DNA of 7,660 bases from Alphaproteobacteria bacterium (GCA_003246795.1 QKCS01000339.1:1-7660), one strand, 5' to 3'; positions 1 to 7,101 are shown, numbered from the stretch's first letter. Program-made: numbers and translations. Notes: generated by a model from the letters alone, not told the origin.

Positions 1-1464
1 GGACAAAACCTCGAGCATGTCGCTCAGGAAGCGGCGCGTGTCGTTCGGGTCGATGACCATGTGGGCCATGAAGGGGGCGGCGAGTTCGTAGGCCGTGGTG
101 CCGGACGAAACCTGCTTCAGAAGTTCTTCGTAGCGCGCGGGGTCTTCGCCAGGTTTCGTCGCGTAGACGACGTTGACGGCGACCGCGGGGTCCATGAACG
201 AGATATCGCCCGAGAACCATGTCGCGGTCACATCGCTTTTGCCGCCGCCCATGTTCAGATACGCCTGGCCGTAGGACTTGCGCAGGACGAGGGCGATTTT
301 CGGCACGGTCGAGAGTTCGAGCGCGGCCATGAAGTTCATGATCTTGCCGGGCAGGCGCTTCTTCTCGCTTTCCGCCCCGACGAGAAAGCCCGGCGTGTCG
401 GCAAGGAAGATCAGCGGGATGTTGAAGCTGTCGCAGAGGACGATGAAGCTCGCGATCTTGTCGCAGGAATCGGGGTCCAACGCGCCGCCTTTGAACATCG
501 GGTTCGAGGCGACGATGCCGACGGTCTTGCCGTTCAGCCGGCCGAGCGCGGTGACGGCGACTTTGGCGAAGCGTTCCTTGAGCGGGAAATACGAGTCCTT
601 GTCCAGGATCGCTTTGACGACGGTGCGCACGTCGTAGGTCTTCGCGCGGCTTTCGGGGACGAGCGTGTCGAGTAATGCGGCGTCGGATTCGATCACGGAC
701 GATGAAACCGGCGGCGCTTGGTTGGCGTTGTCGGGCAGGTAGCTCAGGAACGCTTTCAGTTGCGCGATCGCCTCTTCGTCGCTGTCGACGACGGCGTCGA
801 CGAAGCCGGTGTTCTCGCTGTGCAGGCGCCAACCGCCCAGGTCCTCCGGGTTCATCTCTTCTGCGATCGCGACGGAGGTGACCATCTGGCTCGACACGGC
901 CAGCACCGCACCTTTGCGCATGACGACGAAGTCGGAGTTGATGCACGTGAACGCGCCGCCGCCGTAGGTGAGGCCCAAGACGGCCGATGCCCAGGGCGTT
1001 TCGCGCGCATGGCTGTAGCGCGCGCCTTCGCCGGCGCGGCCGATGCCGGCGGCGCCCATGATGTCGGGGATGCGCCCGCCCGCGCACTCCATGAGATTGA
1101 CGAGCGGCATGCCGTTCTTGCGGCAGGTTTCGCGCACCCAATATTGCTTTTTGCCGTGCACTTCGGCCGATGACGAGCCCAACGTCGTGAAGTCGGCCGC
1201 GTTCACGCCGACCATATGGCCGGCGATCTTGCCGAAGCCGGAGACGACGCCGTCGCCGGGCGATTTTTCGCGCATATCGGGTTTGATCGAAGTCGCGAAC
1301 AAGCCCGCTTCGCTGAACGTGTCCTTGTCGAGCAGCAGCGCGACGCGCTCGCGCGCGTTCAAAATGTTCGCGGCCTTGCGTTCGGCGAGACGCTTGGGCG
1401 AGCCCATCGCCTTGGCGCGTTCGGCACGCGCCTTGAACTCCTCGCGCTGCTTGTCGAAGGGCAT
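1..1464 (-). CDS. Acyl-CoA carboxylase beta (carboxyltransferase) subunit, divergent PccB-like; 3' end off the window
   Basis: This is the carboxyltransferase subunit of a biotin-dependent acyl-CoA carboxylase. It moves the carboxyl group from carboxybiotin to an acyl-CoA in the cytoplasm. I read 488 codons with no stop before the left edge. PccB-type proteins usually have about 510-540 residues, so probably only a short tail is missing. The N-terminal crotonase-like half (about 1-260) carries GDGVVSGFG at 70-78 and the glycine-rich oxyanion turn YGGGAF at 167-172. The C-terminal half (about 275-488) begins at YDVRTVV, with DTPGF at 356-360 and RKSYGQAY at 395-402. Canonical PccB has AYGGAY at that last place, so a Gly is replaced by Gln400. 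The following MGGGKSD and SFMDPAVAVNVVY also differ from classical propionyl-CoA carboxylase. The start ATG directly follows the hisI stop TAG with no clear SD, which suggests translational coupling. No biotin carboxylase or biotin carrier gene is visible in the window. The substrate (acetyl-, propionyl- or another acyl-CoA) cannot be decided. The family is certain, the substrate is not. Confidence 0.9.
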   Translation of the reverse strand, partial: MPFDKQREEFKARAERAKAMGSPKRLAERKAANILNARERVALLLDKDTFSEAGLFATSIKPDMREKSPGDGVVSGFGKIAGHMVGVNAADFTTLGSSSAEVHGKKQYWVRETCRKNGMPLVNLMECAGGRIPDIMGAAGIGRAGEGARYSHARETPWASAVLGLTYGGGAFTCINSDFVVMRKGAVLAVSSQMVTSVAIAEEMNPEDLGGWRLHSENTGFVDAVVDSDEEAIAQLKAFLSYLPDNANQAPPVSSSVIESDAALLDTLVPESRAKTYDVRTVVKAILDKDSYFPLKERFAKVAVTALGRLNGKTVGIVASNPMFKGGALDPDSCDKIASFIVLCDSFNIPLIFLADTPGFLVGAESEKKRLPGKIMNFMAALELSTVPKIALVLRKSYGQAYLNMGGGKSDVTATWFSGDISFMDPAVAVNVVYATKPGEDPARYEELLKQVSSGTTAYELAAPFMAHMVIDPNDTRRFLSDMLEVLS

Positions 1465-1809
1465 CTAGAGTTTCGCTTGGGTGAAGAAGCAGGTCGGCGC
1501 GCCGGTGTGGCAGGCGGGCCCGGTCTGATCGACCTTCAAGAGCAGCGTGTCGCCGTCGCAATCGACCCACGCTTCGACGAGGTGCTGCGTGTGCCCGGAC
1601 GTTTCTCCTTTGCGCCAAACTTCGTTGCGCGAGCGCGACCAGTAGGTGACGTTCCGCGTTTCGAGCGTTCGCGTGAGCGTGTCGCTGTTCATCCACGCGA
1701 CCATCAGCACGCGGCCGTCCTTTGCGTCCTGCGCGACGGCCGTGACAAGGCCGTGCTCGTCGAATTTGACGTGGGCGATGAAGTCAGCCGGGGACAGGGT
1801 GTCGGTCAT
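1465..1809 (-). CDS. hisI: Phosphoribosyl-AMP cyclohydrolase HisI
   Basis: HisI opens the adenine ring of phosphoribosyl-AMP to give ProFAR, the third step of histidine synthesis, in the cytoplasm. The 114-residue product is the usual size of the monofunctional enzyme, with no HisE pyrophosphohydrolase domain attached. Family hallmarks are VAWMN at 37-41, a long conserved block at 56-75 (YWSRSR through SGHTQ), and the metal site. D83, D85 and D87 in DCDGD match the Mg-binding aspartates. C84, C100 and C107 keep the 16- and 7-residue spacing of the zinc cysteines known from the archaeal enzyme. Its ATG overlaps the metC stop in ATGA (4 bases), with a GAAGAAGG purine stretch just upstream inside metC. 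No other his gene lies in the window, so this is a dispersed hisI transcribed with metC and the carboxyltransferase. Identification is very secure. Confidence 0.97.
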   Translation of the reverse strand: MTDTLSPADFIAHVKFDEHGLVTAVAQDAKDGRVLMVAWMNSDTLTRTLETRNVTYWSRSRNEVWRKGETSGHTQHLVEAWVDCDGDTLLLKVDQTGPACHTGAPTCFFTQAKL

Positions 1810-2978
1810 GCCGCCTTCTTCAACCTTGCGAACCCGGCGTCAAGGTCGGCGACGAGGTCGTCGGCGTTTTCGAGGCCGGCGTGGATGCGGATCAGGGGGC
1901 CTTTGGTCTCGAATTTCGTCGCGGTGCGGTGCGGGTGCGTGGGGGCGATAAGGCTTTCGTAGCCGCCCCAGCTCCAGCCCATGCCGAAAAGGGTCATGCC
2001 GTCGAGCATGGCGGCGACGGCTTCTTTGGGACAGGGCTTCAGTTCGACGCCGAAGAGACCGGAAGAGCCCTTGAAGTCGCGCTTCCAGATCGCGTGGCCG
2101 GGGTCGCTTGGCAAGGCGGGGTAGAGCACGCGTTCGACTTCAGGGCGTGCGCTCAGCCATTCGGCGAGGCGCGTCGCGTTCGCCTGATGCTGTTTTAGGC
2201 GCACGGCCATGGTGCGCAGGCCGCGTTGGCCGAGATAGATGTCGTCCGGGCCCGCAGTCAGACCGAGGTTTCCATGCGTGTCGCGTAGGCGTTTGCGGTG
2301 CGCCTCGTTGGCCGTGACGGTTCCCAGCATCGCGTCGGAGTGGCCGACGACGTATTTCGTCGCGGCCATGATCGAGATGTCGACGCCGTGCGCGAAGGCG
2401 TCGAAGAAGAGCGGCGTCGCCCAGGTGTTGTCGAGAATGACGCTGACGCTGGCGGCGCGCGCGACGGCCGCGATCGCGGGGACGTCTTGCACCTCGAAGG
2501 TCAGCGAGCCGGGGCTTTCGACGAAGACGGCGCGCGTGTTCTTCTTGAACAGCTTCTCGATGCCCGCGCCTATCAACGGATCGAAGTAGGTCGTCGTCAC
2601 GCCGAAGCGCGCGAGGGTGCGGTCGCAGAAAATGCGCGTCGGTCCGTAAACCGAATCGGTGACCAGAATTTCGTCGCCGGCCGACCCCACGCTCATCAAC
2701 GCAAGCGTGCAGGCCTGCAAGCCGGAGGGACACAGCACCGTCTCCGCACCGCCTTCGAGGGTGGCGATCGCGTTCTCGAGCGCCTCGATTGTGGGTGTCT
2801 TGCGGCGGCCGTACGGATAAGGCTGCGTGCGGTTTTCGAGCGCATGCATCGTTCGATGCAGCATCGTGGAGGCGTGATAGACAGGCGGATTCACGAGCCC
2901 ATGGTGATCGAAGGGTGAACGTCCGGCCGTGACGACCGTCGTTTCGGGGCGCATCTGGCGCTCTCCGGGCTTAGACAT
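1806..2978 (-). CDS. metC: Cystathionine beta-lyase MetC (PLP-dependent)
   Basis: MetC cleaves cystathionine to homocysteine, pyruvate and ammonia in the transsulfuration route to methionine. The 390-residue length is close to E. coli MetC (395). The fold is a Cys/Met-metabolism PLP enzyme. The Schiff-base lysine is K208 in AATKYVVGHSDAM, the cofactor-ring aspartate is D183 in ILDNTWATP, and the phosphate-binding region is CPSGLQA at 83-89. The stretches YFDPLIGA (131-138), VFVESPGS (151-158) and the late WSWGGYESL follow E. coli MetC closely. This favours beta-lyase over cystathionine gamma-synthase or gamma-lyase. The start at 2978 is chosen because a full AAGGAGGT SD lies 9 bases upstream. 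A second in-frame ATG at 2954 (residue 9) also has a purine-rich GGAGAG before it and could be used. The gene is first in a minus-strand operon, overlaps hisI by 4 bases, and is divergent from aapJ. Confidence 0.93.
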   Translation of the reverse strand: MSKPGERQMRPETTVVTAGRSPFDHHGLVNPPVYHASTMLHRTMHALENRTQPYPYGRRKTPTIEALENAIATLEGGAETVLCPSGLQACTLALMSVGSAGDEILVTDSVYGPTRIFCDRTLARFGVTTTYFDPLIGAGIEKLFKKNTRAVFVESPGSLTFEVQDVPAIAAVARAASVSVILDNTWATPLFFDAFAHGVDISIMAATKYVVGHSDAMLGTVTANEAHRKRLRDTHGNLGLTAGPDDIYLGQRGLRTMAVRLKQHQANATRLAEWLSARPEVERVLYPALPSDPGHAIWKRDFKGSSGLFGVELKPCPKEAVAAMLDGMTLFGMGWSWGGYESLIAPTHPHRTATKFETKGPLIRIHAGLENADDLVADLDAGFARLKKAA

Positions 2979-2987
2979 CTGGCCCGC

Positions 2988-2995
2988 ACCTCCTT
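2988..2995 (-). promoter_or_regulatory. Strong ribosome binding site of metC (AAGGAGGT)
   Basis: Read on the minus strand the bases are AAGGAGGT, an eight-base perfect match to the anti-SD of 16S rRNA. A 9-base spacer leads to the ATG at 2978. This decides in favour of the longer metC start and suggests efficient translation of the first gene of the operon. Confidence 0.85.
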
Positions 2996-3023
2996 TATGA
3001 AGGGATGCAACGTGCCGCGTCCG

Positions 3024-3035
3024 GCGGCTTGCCGC
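3024..3035. repeat. Short GC inverted repeat in the aapJ leader
   Basis: GCGG-CTTG-CCGC gives a 4-base-pair stem with a 4-base loop. It lies 28 bases upstream of the aapJ ATG. There is no T-run after it on either strand, so it does not look like an intrinsic terminator. It may be a small leader hairpin or chance in GC-rich DNA. Confidence 0.3.
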
Positions 3036-3040
3036 AATCC

Positions 3041-3052
3041 TTCGTCGACGAA
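3041..3052. repeat. Perfect 12-base palindrome TTCGTCGACGAA next to the aapJ ribosome binding site
   Basis: TTCGTCGACGAA equals its own reverse complement. Its last two bases are the first two of the AAAGG SD of aapJ, and its centre is 16 bases before the ATG. The position suits a dimeric repressor site or an RNA hairpin that could mask the SD. However, the GTCGAC core is common in this GC-rich DNA and also occurs inside the coding regions nearby, so function is speculative. Confidence 0.4.
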
Positions 3053-3055
3053 AGG
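3051..3055 (+). promoter_or_regulatory. Ribosome binding site that fixes the aapJ start (AAAGG)
   Basis: AAAGG followed by a 7-base spacer leads to the ATG at 3063. The alternative in-frame ATG at 2997 would place 22 unhydrophobic residues in front of the signal peptide. The site therefore supports 3063 as the true start. Confidence 0.7.
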
Positions 3056-3062
3056 TGTTCGT

Positions 3063-4088
3063 ATGCGCTCAGGTCTCGCCCGATTTGCCGCTTTCGCCGC
3101 AATCCTCTGCTTTGCCGCAGGGGCGGCCGACGCGGCTTCGCCGACGCTCGCCAAGGTGAAGAAGAACGGCTATTTGCGTTGCGGCGTGAACGAGGGTCTG
3201 CCGGGGTTCGCCACGCCCGACGCGAAGGGAAATTGGACGGGGCTCGACGTCGACTTCTGCCGCGCGCTCGCGGCGGCGATCTTCAACGATCCGAAGAAGG
3301 TGCGCTTCACGCCGACGTCGGCGAAAGTGCGCTTCACCGTGCTGCAGGCGGGCGAAGTCGACGTTTTGTCGCGCAATACGACGTGGACGATGGGCCGCGA
3401 CGTCCAGATCGGGCTCGAGTTCGTGGGGGTGATGTACTACGACGGCCAGGGCTTCATGGTGCCCAAGAAGCTGAACGTGACGAGCGCCAAACAACTGAGC
3501 GGTGCAAGCGTGTGCACCAACACCGGCACGACGACCGAGTTGAACCTCGCCGACTACTTCCGCGCCAACAAGATGAAGTACAAGGTCATCGCGTTCGAGA
3601 AGAACGCCGAGGTGCTGGCGGCCTACGACGCCGGCCGGTGCGACGCTTACACGACCGACGCCTCGGGCCTTTCGGCCGAGCGGTTGAAGCTGAAGAATCC
3701 GAACGACCACATCATCCTGCCCGAGATCATCTCGAAGGAGCCCTTGGGTCCCGCGGTGAATCAGGGCGACCAGCAGTGGGGCGATCTGGTGCGTTGGACG
3801 ATGTACGCGATGATCAACGCCGAAGAACTCGGCGTGACTTCCAAGAACGTCGACAAGATGCTGAAATCGCCGAGCCCCGAAGTGCGCCGGCTCTTGGGCG
3901 TCGAAGGCTCGTTCGGCGAGTCCTTGGGGCTGACCAAGGATTGGGTGGTGCGGATCGTGAAGACGGTCGGCAATTACGGCGAGGTTTTCGACCGCAACGT
4001 CGGCAAGGGTTCGCCGCTCAAGATTCCCCGCGGCATGAACGCGTTGTGGAAGAAAGGCGGGCTGCAGTACGCGCCGCCGGTGCGGTGA
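3063..4088 (+). CDS. aapJ: General L-amino acid ABC transporter, periplasmic binding protein AapJ
   Basis: AapJ captures amino acids in the periplasm and passes them to the AapQM permease. From ATG 3063 the product has 341 residues, as expected for AapJ/BztA proteins. Residues 1-24 form a typical Sec signal peptide: basic RSGLAR, a hydrophobic AAFAAILCFAAG core, and likely cleavage after AADA. The mature part has the family-3 solute-binding signature GLDVDFCRALAAAI at about 60-73. It also has SRNTTWTMGRD, LEFVGVMYYDGQGFMV and VCTNTGTTTELNLADYF, all characteristic of the AapJ branch. Cysteines at about 151 (VCTNTG) and 193 (GRCDAY) are placed to form a disulfide linking the second lobe. The gene is first in aapJQMP and divergent from metC. 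Specificity is inferred from the family, where AapJ systems have broad L-amino-acid range. A longer start at 2997 is open in frame but would bury the signal peptide. Confidence 0.95.
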   Translation: MRSGLARFAAFAAILCFAAGAADAASPTLAKVKKNGYLRCGVNEGLPGFATPDAKGNWTGLDVDFCRALAAAIFNDPKKVRFTPTSAKVRFTVLQAGEVDVLSRNTTWTMGRDVQIGLEFVGVMYYDGQGFMVPKKLNVTSAKQLSGASVCTNTGTTTELNLADYFRANKMKYKVIAFEKNAEVLAAYDAGRCDAYTTDASGLSAERLKLKNPNDHIILPEIISKEPLGPAVNQGDQQWGDLVRWTMYAMINAEELGVTSKNVDKMLKSPSPEVRRLLGVEGSFGESLGLTKDWVVRIVKTVGNYGEVFDRNVGKGSPLKIPRGMNALWKKGGLQYAPPVR

Positions 4089-4104
4089 GCGACGCGCGCC
4101 ACGT

Positions 4105-5274
4105 ATGACGACGTCCGTGAGCATTCCTTGGTGGCGCAAGCGCCGCACGCGTGATCTTGCGATTCAGGCCTTGCTGATCGCGGCCGTCGCCATCGTGGTC
4201 GCGTTGATGTGGATGAACGCGGCCGAGACGCTGCGGCGCCAGCACATCGCGTCCGGGTTTGGGTTTCTGAACGACACCGCCGGATTCGACATCATTCAGA
4301 CGCTCGTGCCCTACGACGAGTCGTCGACGTACGGACGGGTGCTTCTCGTCGGCATCCTGAACACGCTCGTCGTGGCGGCGGTCGGGATCGTTTTGGCGAC
4401 CATCATCGGCTTCCTCGTCGGCATCGGGCAGTTGTCGTCGAATTGGCTGATCGCACGCTTGGCGCGGGCCTATGTCGAGGTGCTTAGGAATCTGCCGCTG
4501 CTGCTGCAGATCTTCTTCTGGTACTTTGCCGTGCTGCGCGCGCTGCCCGGGCCGCGCGATAGTTGGGGCTTGGGCGAAACCGTGTTCCTCAACAACCGCG
4601 GGCTCTATTTGCCCGCACCGGTGACAGAGAGCGGGTTCGGATGGGTCGCGCTCGCGCTCGCTGCGGGCATTGCTGGGGCGATCTGGTGGACGATCCGCGC
4701 GCGCCGGCTGCGCGAGCGTACGGGGCAGGTGGTGTCCGTCGCGCGCATGTCGGCGGCGATGATCGTGCTGCCGGCTTTGATCGTGAGCGCGCTGGCCAGC
4801 TTTCCGCTGACGTTTTCGTTGCCTGCGCTTGCCGGTTTCAATTTTGAGGGCGGGTTCGTCGTTCTGCCGGAGATGATGGCGCTGGTCGTGGCGCTTGCGA
4901 CCTACACGGCGAGCTACATCGCCGAGATCGTGCGCGCGGGGATCGAGGGCGTCGCCAAGGGGCAAACGGAGGCGGCGAACGCGTTGGGCTTGAGCCGCGG
5001 GCAGACCTTGCGCCTCGTCATTATTCCTCAGGCGCTGAGGCAGATCATTCCGCCGCTGACGTCGCAGTATTTGAACTTGACGAAGAACTCGTCGCTTGCG
5101 GTTGCGATCGCCTATCCGGACCTGGTGTCGGTGTTCGCCGGCACGACGCTGAGCCAGACGGGTCAGGCGATCGAAATCATCGCCATCACGATGGCGGTCT
5201 ATCTGACCATCAGCCTTCTCACGAGCGCGTTCATGAATTGGTACAACGCGCACATTGCGCTGACGGAGCGATGA
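4105..5274 (+). CDS. aapQ: Amino acid ABC transporter permease AapQ
   Basis: AapQ is one of the two inner-membrane subunits forming the translocation path of the Aap importer. The product has 389 residues, close to known AapQ (about 400). A first membrane helix spans about 18-37. It is followed by a periplasmic loop with the AapQ-typical ASGFGFLNDTAGFDI (49-63), a second helix around 78-108, and RNLPLLLQIFFWYF (128-141). The ATPase-coupling EAA loop is at 286-311, beginning GQTEAANALGLSRG and ending IIPQAL. The C-terminal half has further helices with NLTKNSSLA at 324-332. The gene lies 16 bases after aapJ. No good SD precedes the ATG, and no other in-frame start codon lies between it and the aapJ stop. 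Translation may therefore depend on coupling to aapJ or be low relative to the binding protein. Identification is secure. Confidence 0.95.
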   Translation: MTTSVSIPWWRKRRTRDLAIQALLIAAVAIVVALMWMNAAETLRRQHIASGFGFLNDTAGFDIIQTLVPYDESSTYGRVLLVGILNTLVVAAVGIVLATIIGFLVGIGQLSSNWLIARLARAYVEVLRNLPLLLQIFFWYFAVLRALPGPRDSWGLGETVFLNNRGLYLPAPVTESGFGWVALALAAGIAGAIWWTIRARRLRERTGQVVSVARMSAAMIVLPALIVSALASFPLTFSLPALAGFNFEGGFVVLPEMMALVVALATYTASYIAEIVRAGIEGVAKGQTEAANALGLSRGQTLRLVIIPQALRQIIPPLTSQYLNLTKNSSLAVAIAYPDLVSVFAGTTLSQTGQAIEIIAITMAVYLTISLLTSAFMNWYNAHIALTER

Positions 5275-5275
5275 G

Positions 5276-6361
5276 ATGACGCCGTCACGCAGACCGCCGC
5301 GCGAACCGATGCCGGGACCGATCGAGTGGCTCCGGGAGAATCTGTTTTCCTCGTGGGGCAACGCGGCGCTGACCGTGCTCGCGCTGGCCATCATCTATTG
5401 GACGGTCGTGCCGTTCGTGACCTGGGCGATCGTCGACGCGGCCTGGACGGGCACGGGGCGCGACGATTGCCTGGCGTATGACGGGGCGTGCTGGCCGTTC
5501 GTCATGCAACGCATCGGACAGATCGTTTACGGCTTCTACGACGTGGGCCAGCGGTGGCGCGTCGACATCGCCCTCATTGTGCTCGCCGCGGGGCTTGCGT
5601 GGCTGACGTTGCCGCGCGTGCCTGGCAAGCGGCCGGTGGGCGCATTGATGCTGACGCTCTATCCGGTGGCGGCGTTCTTTCTGCTGGCGGGCGGGATGGG
5701 CCTCGAGCACGTGCCGACGACGCGCTGGGGCGGGTTCATGATGACGATGATCGTGGCGATGACGGGGATCGTCGCGTCGCTGCCGCTCGGAATTTTGCTC
5801 GCGCTTGGGCGGCGGTCGGACCTGCCGGTCGTGAAGGGCTTCAGTATCGCCTTCATCGAGCTGTGGCGCGGCGTGCCGCTCGTCACCGTGCTTTTCATGG
5901 CCGCCAACATGCTGCCGCTGTTCGCGGGCCTGTCGGTCAACAAAGTGTTGTCGGCCTTGATCGCCGTGGCGTTGTTCTCGGCCGCTTATATGGCGGAGGT
6001 CGTGCGCGGCGGCTTGGCCGCCATCCCGAAGGGACAGTACGAGGCCGCGAACGCGATGGGGCTGCCGTATTGGCAGGCGATGGCGTTCATCATTCTGCCG
6101 CAGGCGCTCAGGCTGGCGCTGCCGAACATCGTGGGCAACTTCATCGGGCTCTTGAAGGACACGTCGCTGATTTCGATCATCGGGCTCTTCGACCTTCTGG
6201 GCATCGTCCAGGCGGGGTCCACGGATCCGGAATGGGCGGCGCCGAACACGGCCATGACCGGCTATGTCTTCGTGGGCGTGGTATTCTGGGCGATGTGCTT
6301 TTCGATGTCGCGTTATGCGAAGCATATGGAGGGTGTGTTGGCGGCGGGAGAACGGCGATGA
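5276..6361 (+). CDS. aapM: Amino acid ABC transporter permease AapM
   Basis: AapM is the second membrane subunit, pairing with AapQ to form the channel. The 361 residues are a little shorter than typical AapM (about 380). The N-terminal cytoplasmic stretch is short and proline-rich (PSRRPPREPMPGP). A helix follows at about 30-50, then a loop with DDCLAYDGACWPFV (63-76), a segment typical of AapM. Further helices lie at about 97-113, 121-140 and 153-178. The EAA coupling loop is at 253-278, starting GQYEAANAMGLPYW and ending ILPQAL, and is preceded by YMAEVVRGGL. The next conserved block is NFIGLLKDTSLISIIG (288-303). One base separates its ATG from the aapQ stop. GGAG at 5265-5268 gives an SD with a 7-base spacer. 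It overlaps aapP by 4 bases. Identification is secure. Confidence 0.95.
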   Translation: MTPSRRPPREPMPGPIEWLRENLFSSWGNAALTVLALAIIYWTVVPFVTWAIVDAAWTGTGRDDCLAYDGACWPFVMQRIGQIVYGFYDVGQRWRVDIALIVLAAGLAWLTLPRVPGKRPVGALMLTLYPVAAFFLLAGGMGLEHVPTTRWGGFMMTMIVAMTGIVASLPLGILLALGRRSDLPVVKGFSIAFIELWRGVPLVTVLFMAANMLPLFAGLSVNKVLSALIAVALFSAAYMAEVVRGGLAAIPKGQYEAANAMGLPYWQAMAFIILPQALRLALPNIVGNFIGLLKDTSLISIIGLFDLLGIVQAGSTDPEWAAPNTAMTGYVFVGVVFWAMCFSMSRYAKHMEGVLAAGERR

Positions 6362-7101
6362 GCGCGAACGGCGCCGCGGTCGAGGTCGTCGGCCTGAACA
6401 AGTGGTTCAAGACGTTCCACGCGCTGAAGGACGTGAGCTTGTCCGTCGGCTCGGGCGAGCGGGTGGTGATCTGCGGACCGTCGGGGTCGGGCAAGTCGAC
6501 TTTGATCCGCTGCATCAACGCGCTGGAACGACACGAGGAAGGCAAGGTCATCGTCGAGGGGGTGGAGCTGTCCGACGAGGTGGGACAGATCGAGGCCGTG
6601 CGCCGCAACGTCGGCATGGTGTTCCAGCAGTTCAACCTGTTCCCGCATCTGACCGTGCTCGAAAACTGCACACTGGCGCCGATGTGGGTGAAGCGCATAC
6701 CGAAGGCGAAGGCCGAAGAGCTTGCCATGCAGTATCTCGACCGCGTGCACATTCCCGATCAGGCGAAGAAGTATCCGGGGCAGCTTTCGGGCGGCCAGCA
6801 GCAGCGCGTGGCGATCGCCCGCGCGCTGACCATGGAGCCGCGCATCATGCTCTTCGACGAGCCGACCTCGGCGCTCGATCCCGAAATGATCAAGGAAGTG
6901 CTGGAGACGATGGTGGAACTCGCCGAGACGGGCATGACGATGCTCTGCGTCACGCACGAGATGGGTTTCGCGCGCACCGTGGCCAACCGCGTCGTTTTCA
7001 TGGACCACGGCGAAATCGTCGAGGTCGCGCCGCCGCAGGAGTTCTTCACGAACCCGAAGAGCGAGCGGACGAAGGAATTCCTCGCGCAGATCCTGCATTG
7101 A
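6358..7101 (+). CDS. aapP: Amino acid ABC transporter ATP-binding protein AapP
   Basis: AapP is the cytoplasmic ATPase that powers the AapQM permease. The 247-residue product holds every nucleotide-binding motif: Walker A GPSGSGKST at 40-48, Q-loop Gln at 90 in VFQQFNLFPH, signature LSGGQQQR at 143-150, Walker B IMLFDEPTSALD at 163-174 with catalytic Glu168, and switch His200 in VTHEMGF. The ending ERTKEFLAQILH is typical of polar-amino-acid ATPases (GlnQ/AapP type). The start ATG overlaps the aapM stop as ATGA. GGGAG at 6346-6350 gives an SD with a 7-base spacer. It is last in the aapJQMP operon, and no intrinsic terminator is visible after it. No motif is missing, so the protein should be active. 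Confidence 0.97.
   Translation: MSANGAAVEVVGLNKWFKTFHALKDVSLSVGSGERVVICGPSGSGKSTLIRCINALERHEEGKVIVEGVELSDEVGQIEAVRRNVGMVFQQFNLFPHLTVLENCTLAPMWVKRIPKAKAEELAMQYLDRVHIPDQAKKYPGQLSGGQQQRVAIARALTMEPRIMLFDEPTSALDPEMIKEVLETMVELAETGMTMLCVTHEMGFARTVANRVVFMDHGEIVEVAPPQEFFTNPKSERTKEFLAQILH

Larger units (their letters stand above)
2979..3062. other. Divergent metC/aapJ intergenic region, presumed to hold both promoters
   Basis: These 84 bases separate the start codons of two divergent operons, so transcription of both probably begins here or just inside the opposing gene. I searched both strands for sigma-70-like boxes. I found only 4-of-6 matches: TATGAA near 2996 on plus, CATAAA in the same place on minus. 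Neither has a suitably spaced -35, so no promoter is called. The recognisable contents are the metC SD, the aapJ SD, a GC hairpin and a palindrome, listed separately. The close packing implies that a regulator bound here could affect both methionine synthesis and amino-acid uptake (inference). Confidence 0.6.

Noticed and set aside
61..1962. Several plus-strand open frames opposite the carboxyltransferase and hisI
   Set aside because: They lack family motifs, and the minus-strand proteins in the same place are clearly recognisable.
4018..5394. A 458-codon open frame on the minus strand opposite aapQ and the ends of its neighbours
   Set aside because: Its product is rich in Arg, His and Asp with no domain or hydrophobic pattern. 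This is the usual antisense shadow of a GC-rich gene with biased third positions. aapQ on the other strand is certain.
5285..6325. A 346-codon minus-strand open frame opposite aapM
   Set aside because: Same low-complexity Arg/His-rich composition and no SD or motif. It mirrors the real aapM permease.
5488..7101. A plus-strand frame open from inside aapM through aapP, which could look like a fused 537-residue ATPase
   Set aside because: The part before 6358 overlaps aapM in another frame and has no membrane or domain signal. aapP has its own ATG with an SD at 6346-6350.
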